Shown piece after piece: positions 36,019 to 45,083 of a stretch of 64,000 bases of DNA. The position numbers and the translations under genes are program-made. Below the pieces are notes generated by a model that had not been told where the DNA came from, searched no databases, and worked only from the letters and a program-made list of their open reading frames with translations. The DNA comes from Bacteroidales bacterium (GTDB taxonomy: Bacteria; Bacteroidota; Bacteroidia; Bacteroidales; Marinifilaceae). Location: the NCBI GenBank assembly GCA_015061245.1, contig SUWY01000005.1, forward strand, positions 42,003-106,002, read 5' to 3'. Positions within the stretch are counted from its first letter, which is position 1. Every line of letters starts with the position of its first letter.

Positions 36019-37950
36019 TTATTGCACAGCGGAACGTCCCATTGCATTTACCAACAGTGAACGTAACTCATTCAAAGCCATCTTCTTCTTCATCCACTCA
36101 AATATCTCATTGTGGTCAGGCTCTGATTCTCTGGTTAACTCCGCTATCTTTTTATCTATCTGCTTAATTCTAATTACTATCCTACGTAACTTATAGTTAT
36201 TTAACAACTTAGTTATATGTTCGCTCTCAATCCGAGGTTCTGATGTCTCATTCCATATCTTCTCCAACTCGTACTTTTCACTAACAATATCAGCAACCGA
36301 AGAGACAATATTACCATCCTCAAATTGAGTAAAGTGTTTTAATGGATCAAAATCAGTTTGATTTATATTATCGGAATACTCCTGAACTATTGCTCTATAT
36401 GTCTCATTATACAGAGAGAGTCCCTCGCTATTTAAATCACCTATTATATATTGTGCCACAGATATGTCATTACCACCTATAGAAATCTTATTAGTTCCAT
36501 ACTGCAGTAAGGCTCTGACTAGCTCTAACTCATCATTCTTGCATAACTTATCAAGTGTAGTTACCTTATGAATATCTCCCTCCTCCAATCGAGGCTGTTC
36601 CGGGGTAATAGGCTTAGGCTTTGCCACATAAGCAGATTCCTGTTGGACTCCTCTTAAAAGGCGGGATATTCCGATATTTATCTCATGTTCAGATATTTTC
36701 ATTATCTCCGAACAACTCTTGACATAGACTGAACGTGTTATATTATCGGGTATTAAGGAGATGGTTCTTATTACATCCTGAATTGCTTTTGATCGTTCAA
36801 TAGGGTCTTTACCTGCACTCTCCAACAATAAATTCGCCTTAAATGATATAAAATCGGTCTCAACCGAAGAGATAAACTCGTTAATCTCATCGGTAGTATG
36901 CTTCTGTGCAAATGAGTCAGGATCCTCTCCGTCCGGCATTAACACTACTCTTACATTCAATCCCTCCTTTAATAACAGGTCTATTCCTCGAAGAGCTGCA
37001 TGGATTCCTGCCGAATCTCCATCGTACATCACGGTTACATTGGGAGTCATTCTGCGAAGCATCTGAATCTGCTCAACAGTCAATGATGTTCCGGACGAGG
37101 CTACAACATTTTTTATTCCGCGCATATACATAGATATAACATCGAAATACCCCTCTACAAGATAACACTTATCTGCTCTAACCGCCTCGGAACGCGCCAC
37201 ATCAATACCATAGAGTGTCATCTTTTTATGGTATATTTCGGACTCGGGCGAGTTTTGGTATTTTGCAGCCTTTTTATCGGCACTCATAATTCTACCTCCA
37301 AATGCAATGACCTTGCCCGAAGAGTCCTTGATAGGAAACATTACTCTGTCATGAAAACGGTCAACCAAAGTTCCCTTTTGAGTCTCGGTAGATAAGCCTG
37401 TTTTTAAAAGAAACTCCTTCTTATATCCTGCAGCTATTGCTGCCTGTGTCAATTTATCCCAACCTCCCGGATTATAACCAATACCAAAACGCTCAATGGT
37501 ATCAATGTCCATTCCTCGATTTAGCAGATAGGACAACCCTACTGACTTCCCCTCATCACTATGTACCAACTGCTCTGCAAAAAACTTTTGTGCAAACGAA
37601 TTTAATGTTAACATTCCATCACGCTCACTGCGTTGTTGCAACTCCCTTGCCGAAAGCTCTCGCTCCTCAATCTTGATATGGTAACGCTCTGCCAATCTAC
37701 GTAGTGCATCATAATAAGAGAGCTGGTCATGCTCCATTACAAAGTGAACAACATCGCCACCCTTACCACAACCAAAACACTTAAATATTCCTTTGGCAGG
37801 CGATACAGTAAATGAACCGGTCTTCTCATTATGAAATGGGCAACAACCAACGTAGTTTACACCACGCTTCTTCAGTGCCACATAGTCGGAAATCACCTCG
37901 TATATGTCAGCGCTATCTATTATCCGTTGCTTTGTTACCTCATCAATCAT
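36019..37950 (-). CDS. dnaG: DNA primase
   Basis: Makes RNA primers for chromosome replication. It has 643 residues from the ATG at 37950 (MIDEVTKQRIIDSADIYEVI). An N-terminal CHC2 zinc finger (C37, H40, C58, C61), the RNA-polymerase core with FGGRIM, and the TOPRIM part with YLVEGYFDV and MYDGDSAG are present. A C-terminal region of about 220 residues would bind DnaB helicase. A GTG six bases upstream could add two residues but lies inside the -7 region. The ATPase and DUF4435 genes follow on the same strand. Confidence 0.96.
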   Translation of the reverse strand: MIDEVTKQRIIDSADIYEVISDYVALKKRGVNYVGCCPFHNEKTGSFTVSPAKGIFKCFGCGKGGDVVHFVMEHDQLSYYDALRRLAERYHIKIEERELSARELQQRSERDGMLTLNSFAQKFFAEQLVHSDEGKSVGLSYLLNRGMDIDTIERFGIGYNPGGWDKLTQAAIAAGYKKEFLLKTGLSTETQKGTLVDRFHDRVMFPIKDSSGKVIAFGGRIMSADKKAAKYQNSPESEIYHKKMTLYGIDVARSEAVRADKCYLVEGYFDVISMYMRGIKNVVASSGTSLTVEQIQMLRRMTPNVTVMYDGDSAGIHAALRGIDLLLKEGLNVRVVLMPDGEDPDSFAQKHTTDEINEFISSVETDFISFKANLLLESAGKDPIERSKAIQDVIRTISLIPDNITRSVYVKSCSEIMKISEHEINIGISRLLRGVQQESAYVAKPKPITPEQPRLEEGDIHKVTTLDKLCKNDELELVRALLQYGTNKISIGGNDISVAQYIIGDLNSEGLSLYNETYRAIVQEYSDNINQTDFDPLKHFTQFEDGNIVSSVADIVSEKYELEKIWNETSEPRIESEHITKLLNNYKLRRIVIRIKQIDKKIAELTRESEPDHNEIFEWMKKKMALNELRSLLVNAMGRSAVQ

Positions 37951-37955
37951 ACACA

Positions 37956-37963
37956 CAAAGTTA
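37956..37963 (-). promoter_or_regulatory. -7 box of dnaG, abutting the start codon
   Basis: TAACTTTG on the minus strand is a perfect -7 box ending five bases before the dnaG ATG, implying a leaderless or nearly leaderless transcript. Confidence 0.6.
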
Positions 37964-38069
37964 CATAAATTATTCTACTAATTTTCCTATTCCTTAAACT
38001 CGTAATCGTTTTCGGTTAAATTTTTAAAACTTTTAACTTTTATAAACATGAAAGTCCGCATAAAATAAG

Positions 38070-38077
38070 TACTTTTG
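38070..38077 (+). promoter_or_regulatory. -7 box of the tetR-efflux operon
   Basis: TACTTTTG matches TAnnTTTG. The expected start (near 38083-38085) coincides with the left arm of the inverted repeat at 38085-38116. Confidence 0.55.
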
Positions 38078-38084
38078 CACGCAC

Positions 38085-38116
38085 TTGGAAACGAAACACG
38101 GTAAAAACGTTTCCAA
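38085..38116. promoter_or_regulatory. Candidate TetR operator
   Basis: TTGGAAACG (38085-38093) and CGTTTCCAA (38108-38116) form a perfect 9-bp inverted repeat with a 14-base spacer. It lies between the -7 box and the tetR start, where a bound repressor would block transcription of its own operon. Half-site centres are 23 bases apart, about two helical turns. Confidence 0.6.
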
Positions 38117-38134
38117 AAGTTTAAGAAAAATGCA

Positions 38135-38770
38135 ATGAGCACAGAGGAGATTAAAGAGAGTTGGTTAAGAGTTATATGGGAGCTATTCATTAAACGAGGT
38201 CTTCGTAGCACCTCAATGGATGATATAGCTTCAGCGTTGCATATTTCCAAAAAGACGCTGTACCAATATTTTAAAAACAAAGAGGACATTGTTCTACAGT
38301 GTATGTCATGGACAGCCAGTCCTGATTTTCAAGAGAAGATTATCAACGCTATTGAACAAGAGAGAGCCCTTGTTGTACTTCATGCTATTAAGCAAAGGAT
38401 TCAACATGACTCTTCTAACTTTAATATTCCTGCAATATTTTATGATATAAAGAAGTTCCATCCAACTATTTACGACCAGATAAATCAGCAACACCAGAAC
38501 TTCTTTTATACAATATTGAGCCATACTATAGAAAAAGGAATCAAAGAGGGCACTTTTAAAAATTCAGACACAATTAGGGTGCAGATATGGTTGATCACCT
38601 ATGTAATGACCTCATTGAAAGATCCTGAAATGCAAGAGATGGCATTGGCAGATTTGCCAAAATCACAACAAAAGAAAGTAATTAGTGTCCTGTTGGATAA
38701 TTTGGTTTATAGTATTGCTACTCCACAAGGACTTAAAGAGTTTGAAACAATAAACAAAAATAATAGATAA
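38135..38770 (+). CDS. TetR-family transcriptional regulator
   Basis: A 211-residue regulator. The N-terminal helix-turn-helix (about 12-58) is typical: WELFIKRGLRSTSMDDIASA then LHISKKTLYQYFKNKEDIV. The C-terminal helical ligand-binding domain is not similar to any I can name. It is the first gene of an RND efflux operon (tolC-type gene four bases downstream), so it probably represses the pump and itself through the inverted repeat upstream. The inducer is unknown. Confidence 0.9.
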   Translation: MSTEEIKESWLRVIWELFIKRGLRSTSMDDIASALHISKKTLYQYFKNKEDIVLQCMSWTASPDFQEKIINAIEQERALVVLHAIKQRIQHDSSNFNIPAIFYDIKKFHPTIYDQINQQHQNFFYTILSHTIEKGIKEGTFKNSDTIRVQIWLITYVMTSLKDPEMQEMALADLPKSQQKKVISVLLDNLVYSIATPQGLKEFETINKNNR

Positions 38771-38774
38771 CTGT

Positions 38775-40061
38775 ATGAAGAAAAGATTTCTAATTATCGC
38801 AGCAATGCTCGTAGCAGGATTCTCAACTTCAGCGCAAGAACAGGATTACCCAACTCAGTTCTCGCTAAATGAAGCTGTCGATTATGCAATCGAGTATAAC
38901 AGAACACTCAAGACATCGAAGATGGATGTTGAGTACAAGCGTAAACAAATCACACAGGCAATTTCTCAAGGATTGCCACAAATCAACACTACTTTGGACT
39001 ATAGCACCAACTTTGGTTACGAAATGAACTTTGGCGGAAATGCCATTAAACTAGAAGACCAGTTGGCATTCACTGCAAGCGCATCTCAGCTATTGTTCAG
39101 CGGACAGTGGATTGTAGGAGTCCAGACAGCAAAGATTGCTCGCCAAATCTCAGAATTGGGAGTTGATGCAACAGATTTGGAAATTCGTTCTACTGTTCAC
39201 ACCCTTTACTACACAATCTTGGCATACCAAAGAATGGGAGCAATTCTTGAGAACAACTTGGCAGATATGGAGGTTATTCGCCAACACACCGAGAATATGT
39301 ATGCTCAGGGCGTAGTTGAGGTTACCGATGTTGACCAAATCAGAGTTACAGTTAATCAGCTTCGTAATAATCTATACTCTGTTCAGAGAAACACCGAGGT
39401 AAATAGCAATATCTTGAAAATTCAGATGGGTCTACCAGTTAACTCACAGATTACATTGACAGACAATATTGACAATATGATCAGTAGCGAAGAGTATAGT
39501 GAGTTAGTTGCAGAACAGTTTGATATTAACCAAAACATCAGCTACAAGCAGATGATTACTCAAGAGAAACTTCAAGAGAAGATGGTTAGCATTGAGAAAT
39601 GGAGCTTTGCCCCAACCATATCTGCAAGATACTCATACTTGGAGAAGATTGTTGAGCCTTCATTCAGTATGTCTCCAAGCCACTCTGGAGCTATCAATTT
39701 AAGCTTCCCTATTTTCAGTGGTTTGAGTAGGAAATCAAGTCTTGAGATGCAGAAGATCAACATGGACAAAATTCGCCTGAATCGTGCTCAACTCGAGGAT
39801 AACTTGAATATGCAGGAGATTCAATATAAGTTCAATCTGAGAAATGCTATCGAAAACTACCAACTTCAGAAGAGTAACTTGGAGGTATCTGAGAAGGTAT
39901 TGACAAATTACAGAAATAAGTACGACCAAGGTGTTATATCAAGTTTGGAGTTGACACAGGCTAATACAAACTTCTTGAACGCACAGACAAACTACACAAC
40001 TGCAGTTTTGACCCTTTTGAATGCTCAGGTTGAGCTTCAGAAGCTTCACAACTCACTATAA
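38775..40061 (+). CDS. TolC-family outer-membrane efflux protein
   Basis: Outer-membrane channel of the first RND pump. It has 428 residues with a signal peptide ending near STSAQ. Two OEP repeats are visible: FSLNEAVDYAIEYNRTLKTS at the start and the ANTNFLNAQTNYTTAVLTLL heptad region at the end, with long coiled-coil helices between. Its placement between tetR and the adaptor fixes its partner proteins. 26 bases separate it from the adaptor. Confidence 0.9.
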   Translation: MKKRFLIIAAMLVAGFSTSAQEQDYPTQFSLNEAVDYAIEYNRTLKTSKMDVEYKRKQITQAISQGLPQINTTLDYSTNFGYEMNFGGNAIKLEDQLAFTASASQLLFSGQWIVGVQTAKIARQISELGVDATDLEIRSTVHTLYYTILAYQRMGAILENNLADMEVIRQHTENMYAQGVVEVTDVDQIRVTVNQLRNNLYSVQRNTEVNSNILKIQMGLPVNSQITLTDNIDNMISSEEYSELVAEQFDINQNISYKQMITQEKLQEKMVSIEKWSFAPTISARYSYLEKIVEPSFSMSPSHSGAINLSFPIFSGLSRKSSLEMQKINMDKIRLNRAQLEDNLNMQEIQYKFNLRNAIENYQLQKSNLEVSEKVLTNYRNKYDQGVISSLELTQANTNFLNAQTNYTTAVLTLLNAQVELQKLHNSL

Positions 40062-40093
40062 GCAAATAGTAATAATTAATAATATAAATGAGA

Positions 40094-41119
40094 ATGAAAC
40101 AGCTAATTTTATCAGCTATCGCATTGGCAACTATCGTGGGTTGCTCTGACAAAGAGACAAAAACCACTGTCGAGGAGGCTCGCCCTGTAAGGGTAACTAT
40201 TCTTGACGAGCAGACTATTGCAAAGACTCTTGAGTACAAGGCTAACCTTGTAGCAGATGAGCAGGTTTTCTATGCTCCTGCAACTGTAGGTCGTATTGGA
40301 AAAATTTATGTAGAGGTAGGTGACCGCGTAAAGAAGGGCGACCTACTTGTTGAGATGGACCCAACAAACCTATACCAGGCTGAGGTTCAATTGAAGAATA
40401 TTGAGGCAGAGTACAACCGTGCAGTAAAATTGAACGAGACCGGAAGTATCTCAAAGCAGAACTACGATGCAGCAGTTACCGCATACGAGGTTGCAAAATC
40501 AAACTTCGATTTCTTGAAAGAGAATACAAAAATGATTGCTCCATTTAACGGAATTATCACAGGAAAATATTTCGAGGATAAGGAGCTTTATAGCGGAGGT
40601 GCATTTGGAGGAGCAAGCAAGCCATCGATTGTTTCTCTTGAGAAAATTGATGCTCTTAAAGCATACGTAACAATTTCAGAGCAATATTTCACCACTATTA
40701 AGAAGGGAACAAAGGTTGAGCTTACCACCAATATTTATCCTGACAGAACATTTGAGGGAACAGTAAGCATTGTGTATCCTACAATCGATCCACAATCTCG
40801 TACATTTACTGTAGAGGTTAAGGTACCAAATGCTGACGAAGCACTACGTCCAGGAATGTATGGAAGTATCAACTTCTTCATTGGAGAGACAACATCTGTA
40901 GTTGTTCCTGCTCTTGCTGTATTGAAATTGCAGGGAGCTAACAACAGATATGTATTCGTTGAGGAGAATGGTGTTGCAAAGCGTGTTGATGTTCAATTAG
41001 GAAAGCGTTTTGAGGACCAGGTTGAGCTTATCAGCGACCAAATCAAGAAGGGTACACGCCTTATCACTGCCGGTCAGGCAAAATTGGTTGATGGATCAAA
41101 AGTGAGAGTTGTTGAATAA
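40094..41119 (+). CDS. RND efflux periplasmic adaptor (lipoprotein)
   Basis: Membrane-fusion protein joining the RND pump to the TolC-type channel. It has 341 residues from the ATG at 40094; an ATG at 40088 adds two. The lipobox (ATIVGC, Cys17) makes it a lipoprotein. Order: signal and lipobox, lipoyl half-motif (VGRIGKIYVEVGDRVKKGDLL), hairpin of alpha-helices, second lipoyl half (NTKMIAPFNGIITGKYFEDK), beta-barrel and membrane-proximal domain. 18 bases before the pump gene. Confidence 0.9.
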   Translation: MKQLILSAIALATIVGCSDKETKTTVEEARPVRVTILDEQTIAKTLEYKANLVADEQVFYAPATVGRIGKIYVEVGDRVKKGDLLVEMDPTNLYQAEVQLKNIEAEYNRAVKLNETGSISKQNYDAAVTAYEVAKSNFDFLKENTKMIAPFNGIITGKYFEDKELYSGGAFGGASKPSIVSLEKIDALKAYVTISEQYFTTIKKGTKVELTTNIYPDRTFEGTVSIVYPTIDPQSRTFTVEVKVPNADEALRPGMYGSINFFIGETTSVVVPALAVLKLQGANNRYVFVEENGVAKRVDVQLGKRFEDQVELISDQIKKGTRLITAGQAKLVDGSKVRVVE

Positions 41120-41137
41120 TCTGAATAGATTTTTACT

Positions 41138-44100
41138 ATGAGTATTTATAAATCAGCGGTAGAAAAACCTATTACCACCTTGATGATTTTCGTTGCCATC
41201 TTGGTGTTAGGAGTTTTCTCATATATACAATTGCCGGTAGATTTGATGCCGAAGATGGACCCGCCATATATTACCGTTATGGCAACCTATCCCGGAGCTA
41301 ACGCTACCGATATTGAGGAGAATGTTACTAAAATCCTTGAGGACCGATTAAACTCGGTTGATGACCTTAAGGAGCTTACATCTAAATCATACGAGAACCT
41401 TGCCGTAGTTACCCTTGAGTTTGAGTGGGAGGCAAATTTGGACGAGGCCTCAAATGATGTTCGTGACGCGGTTGACCAGTGTATCTCATTACTACCCGAG
41501 GATATTGATCGCCCAACAATCATGCGTTTCAATACCTCTATGATGCCTATCCTTATCTACGCAGTTACTGCAGAGGAGTCATATCCGGGATTGAACAAAA
41601 TTATCGACGATAAGGTTGTTACCCGCATGAACCAGATTGATGGAGTTGCATCGGTAACTCTTTCAGGAGTTCCAGAGCGCGTAGTATATGTGGATTTGAA
41701 TCCTATTATGCTTGACGCATACAACTTGACAATCGAGGGAATTGGTAATGCCATCCTTGCCGAGAACATGAACGTATCTTCAGGAAACGTTAAGATGACT
41801 CAAATGGACTACTCAATGCGTGTTGAGGGAGAGTTCGAGGAGAGTGAGGAGATTGCCAATATTCCACTTGGGGTATCAAATGGTAAAACAGTCTTCCTAA
41901 AAGATGTAGCACAAGTTCGTGACACCATTAAGGATATTACCCTTGAGTCATTGGTTGAGCGAGGCGATGGAGCCGTTCTATTGATTTCAAAACAGTCTGA
42001 CGCTAATGCTGTTCAGGTAGCAGAGGAGGCAAAGGCAATTTTGGCAGAGTGCCAAAAGGATCTTCCATCAGATGTTCACTTTGAGATTATCTCGGATAAC
42101 TCAGACTTCATTGTCAAGTCAATCAACAACCTTCAGGAGACTTTGATGTATGCTTTGATCTTCGTTGTCCTTGTAGTGTTCTTCTTCCTTGGACGTTGGA
42201 GAGCAACATTTATCATTGCATTGACAATTCCAATCTCTTTGATTGTGGCATTTATCTATTTGCTTGCAACCGGAGAGTCATTGAATATCATTTCGCTTAC
42301 CTCGTTGTCTATTGCGATTGGTATGGTTGTGGACGATGCTATCGTTGTACTTGAGAACATCACCAAACACATTGAGCGTGGTAGCCATCCAAAAGAGGCT
42401 GCAAAATATGGAACTAACGAGGTGTGGGTATCAGTTATCGTAACAACCCTTGTTACCGTTGCGGTATTCTTCCCATTGACATTGGTTACCGGAATGACAG
42501 GTATCCTGTTCAAGCAGTTGGGATGGATTGTATGTATCACTGTATGTACTTCTACAGTTACAGCTATCTCTCTTACTCCTATGCTGTGTTCACAATTGAT
42601 GCACATGTATGACCCAGCAAAACTTGCACAAAGCAAATTCAGCTGGTACTCATTTACTACCAAGAATCTTGATAAACTTGACAACTGGTACGAGAAACTT
42701 GTTCGCTGGTGCTTGAACCACAAAGCTGTTGTTATCACATCAATGACATTGGTATTCGTTGGTTCATGCGGATTATCAAAGTTTATCGAGACCGACTTTA
42801 TGCCACAGAATGACCAGAGTAACATGAATATCTTCATTAAGATGCAGACCGGTCAGAAGGTTGAGCTTACCAAGAAGATTGCTCTTGAGATTGACTCAGT
42901 TATCCGTGCGGAGGTTCCTGAGATTCGTATCTTGAATCTAAGTTATGGTAGCGAGGAGACTGCATCGTTCGCATCTATGATGAGTACCACAGGTACAAAC
43001 GTAGCCAATATGCGTATCAGAGTTGTCGATATTGCCGATCGTGATCGTGATGTATTCCAGATTGCAGACCAGGTTCGTAATATCTTGAAGAGATTCCCGG
43101 AGGTGCTTGTCTATACTGTATCAACCTCTGGAGGAGGATCTATGGGTAGCAACAACGTTACATTCGAGATTGTAGGACACGACTTCTCTACAACAAGTTT
43201 GTTGGCTGCAGAGTTGGCAGAGAAGGCTAAGAGTATTGAGGGAGCTGAGGATATCAATATTAGCCGTGACGATGATAAGGCTGAGTTGCAGTTTATCCCT
43301 GATCGCGATAAATTGGCTCGTCATGGATTGAGTGCAAGTGCAGTAGGTGCCCAATTGAGAAATAGAATTTACGGTTATCGTAATGCTAAGTTCAAAGAGG
43401 ATGGAGAGGAGTACGATATCATTGTACGTCTTCAAGAGGACTTCCGCGCATCAATCACCGATGTTGAGAATATCATCATCAACGATGCACGTGGAAACAA
43501 GGTTCGTTTAAAAGAGCTTGGAGAGATTAAAGAGTTCTTCTCACCACCTAACATTGAGCGTAAGACAAAACAGCGTTACTTGTCAGTAACTGTAACCCCT
43601 GCAATGGGAGCTTCAATGGGAACTATTGCAGAGCAGATGCAACAGATTATCGACGAGACCGAGATTCCAAGTGATATAACTGTATATGTTGGAGGTTCTT
43701 ACGAGGATCAGCAGGAGTCATTTGAGTCATTGTTTATGTTGTTGGCTTTGTCATTGATGTTGGTTTACATTGTAATGGCTGCCGAGTTTGAGTCATACAA
43801 GATGCCATTCATCATCATGTTGTCAATCCCATTCGCATTCAGTGGTGTTATCTTGGCATTGCTAATGACCAACTCTAGCTTGAGTATTGTTGCTGCGCTT
43901 GGAGCGGTTATGTTGGTTGGTATCGTAACAAAGAACGGTATTGTGCTTATCGACTACATCAACTTGATGCGTGAACGTGGAGTTAAATTGTACGAGGCAA
44001 TCGCATTGTCATGTCGTTCACGTCTAAGACCGGTACTTATGACATCGTTTACAACAATCCTTGGTATGGTGCCAATGGCATTCAGTCAGGGCGAGGGAGC

Positions 44101-44299
44101 CGAGACATGGCGTCCGATGGGTATTGCCGTTATCGGAGGTATGGTATTCAGTACCATCATCACAATGTTGATTGTACCTGTTGTATACGCATCAATGGAC
44201 AAGAGTGGCAGCCGTAACAAGAAGAAGAATTTGAAGAAACAGTACGCCTTCATGAGTGATTTCGATGCAGAGCGTGATCTTCCAAAACTAAACAAATAA
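41138..44299 (+). CDS. RND-family efflux permease (HAE1 type)
   Basis: Inner-membrane proton-driven drug/hydrophobe exporter. It has 1053 residues with the two-fold repeat of six helices plus a large periplasmic domain in each half. The first helix (TTLMIFVAILVLGVFSYIQL) precedes the porter domain. The proton-relay aspartate pair is in SIAIGMVVDDAIVVLENITK. The C-terminal half ends with a basic cytoplasmic tail. The substrate cannot be predicted from sequence. Neighbouring genes supply adaptor and outer-membrane channel. Confidence 0.93.
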   Translation: MSIYKSAVEKPITTLMIFVAILVLGVFSYIQLPVDLMPKMDPPYITVMATYPGANATDIEENVTKILEDRLNSVDDLKELTSKSYENLAVVTLEFEWEANLDEASNDVRDAVDQCISLLPEDIDRPTIMRFNTSMMPILIYAVTAEESYPGLNKIIDDKVVTRMNQIDGVASVTLSGVPERVVYVDLNPIMLDAYNLTIEGIGNAILAENMNVSSGNVKMTQMDYSMRVEGEFEESEEIANIPLGVSNGKTVFLKDVAQVRDTIKDITLESLVERGDGAVLLISKQSDANAVQVAEEAKAILAECQKDLPSDVHFEIISDNSDFIVKSINNLQETLMYALIFVVLVVFFFLGRWRATFIIALTIPISLIVAFIYLLATGESLNIISLTSLSIAIGMVVDDAIVVLENITKHIERGSHPKEAAKYGTNEVWVSVIVTTLVTVAVFFPLTLVTGMTGILFKQLGWIVCITVCTSTVTAISLTPMLCSQLMHMYDPAKLAQSKFSWYSFTTKNLDKLDNWYEKLVRWCLNHKAVVITSMTLVFVGSCGLSKFIETDFMPQNDQSNMNIFIKMQTGQKVELTKKIALEIDSVIRAEVPEIRILNLSYGSEETASFASMMSTTGTNVANMRIRVVDIADRDRDVFQIADQVRNILKRFPEVLVYTVSTSGGGSMGSNNVTFEIVGHDFSTTSLLAAELAEKAKSIEGAEDINISRDDDKAELQFIPDRDKLARHGLSASAVGAQLRNRIYGYRNAKFKEDGEEYDIIVRLQEDFRASITDVENIIINDARGNKVRLKELGEIKEFFSPPNIERKTKQRYLSVTVTPAMGASMGTIAEQMQQIIDETEIPSDITVYVGGSYEDQQESFESLFMLLALSLMLVYIVMAAEFESYKMPFIIMLSIPFAFSGVILALLMTNSSLSIVAALGAVMLVGIVTKNGIVLIDYINLMRERGVKLYEAIALSCRSRLRPVLMTSFTTILGMVPMAFSQGEGAETWRPMGIAVIGGMVFSTIITMLIVPVVYASMDKSGSRNKKKNLKKQYAFMSDFDAERDLPKLNK

Positions 44300-44307
44300 T
44301 TTAAGCT

Positions 44308-44604
44308 ATGATGAAAGCTATATTTATAGTATTTAACCAAGCGCTTACCGAGCGTGTAGAGTTTATACTTAGCGAGCTAAAGATATCAGGATATACTCAG
44401 TGGCCATTGGTACACGGAGCAGGAACAAACGGCGGAGAACCCAGAATGGGTTCTCACGCATGGCCTGAGATGAACTCATCTATCCTAACTATTGTTGACG
44501 AGGCAATGGTCCCTCTTGTTCTTAAATACGTAGAGAAGTTGGATAACGTCAACAAAGAGAATGGAATTCGCGCATTCGTATGGGATATAACAGCTCAATA
44601 CTAA
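44308..44604 (+). CDS. PG0541-like transporter-associated protein
   Basis: A 98-residue soluble protein starting MMKAIFIVFNQALTERVEFI. It resembles the small protein PG0541, which lies behind RND efflux genes in Porphyromonas gingivalis and relatives. Its pattern (beta-alpha-beta beginning, HGAGTNGGEPRMGSHAWPE in the middle) recalls PII/CutA-like sensor folds, but that is my inference. It is eight bases behind the pump gene and so probably acts on or with it. Confidence 0.75.
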   Translation: MMKAIFIVFNQALTERVEFILSELKISGYTQWPLVHGAGTNGGEPRMGSHAWPEMNSSILTIVDEAMVPLVLKYVEKLDNVNKENGIRAFVWDITAQY

Positions 44605-44628
44605 TAGGGCGTACAAGGACATTGTAAT

Positions 44629-45015
44629 ATGGAGAAGAGAGAGATTAAAGAACTTACCAGAACCGAAAGTTTGGTTATGCAGGTTCTATGGAGTAGAGGC
44701 GAGGCCTTTGCCGGTGAGATATATGAGTATATCCCATCGCCCAAACCGGCTTCGAATACAATTTCCACAGTCCTAAGGGTCTTATATGAAAAGAAACTTA
44801 TTGCGTACCATGTAATTGGTCGTAATTATAAATACTACCCATTGATAAACAAACGTGAATACGTTCCTACCTTTATGGGAAGAATTGTAGATACCTTTTT
44901 TGATGGAAATATCTGTAGCGCCTTTTCATTCTTTATCGAGAATGCACAGAACGTTACAGAGGCAGATTTAGACGCAGTCATCGAATCGGCTAAATTGAAA
45001 AAGGATCTTTTATAA
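44629..45015 (+). CDS. BlaI/MecI/CopY-family transcriptional regulator
   Basis: A 128-residue winged-helix repressor: LTRTESLVMQVLWSRGEAF, then SNTISTVLRVLYEKKLIAY as the recognition region. The family usually pairs with a BlaR1/MecR1 sensor protease that cleaves it; no such M56 peptidase gene is present next to it. It ends the RND operon (24 bases after the PG0541-like gene), so it may regulate that operon or act elsewhere. A hairpin terminator follows. Confidence 0.85.
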   Translation: MEKREIKELTRTESLVMQVLWSRGEAFAGEIYEYIPSPKPASNTISTVLRVLYEKKLIAYHVIGRNYKYYPLINKREYVPTFMGRIVDTFFDGNICSAFSFFIENAQNVTEADLDAVIESAKLKKDLL

Positions 45016-45036
45016 GAGTTCCACGAAATAGCAAGA

Positions 45037-45063
45037 GGGCGACCGAAAGGCCGCCCCCTTTTT
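45037..45063 (+). terminator. Terminator of the tetR-efflux-blaI operon
   Basis: GGGCG-a-CC pairs with GG-c-CGCCC around GAAA, followed by CCTTTTT. Confidence 0.85.
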
Positions 45064-45083
45064 GTATGTAGTAACAGATAACT

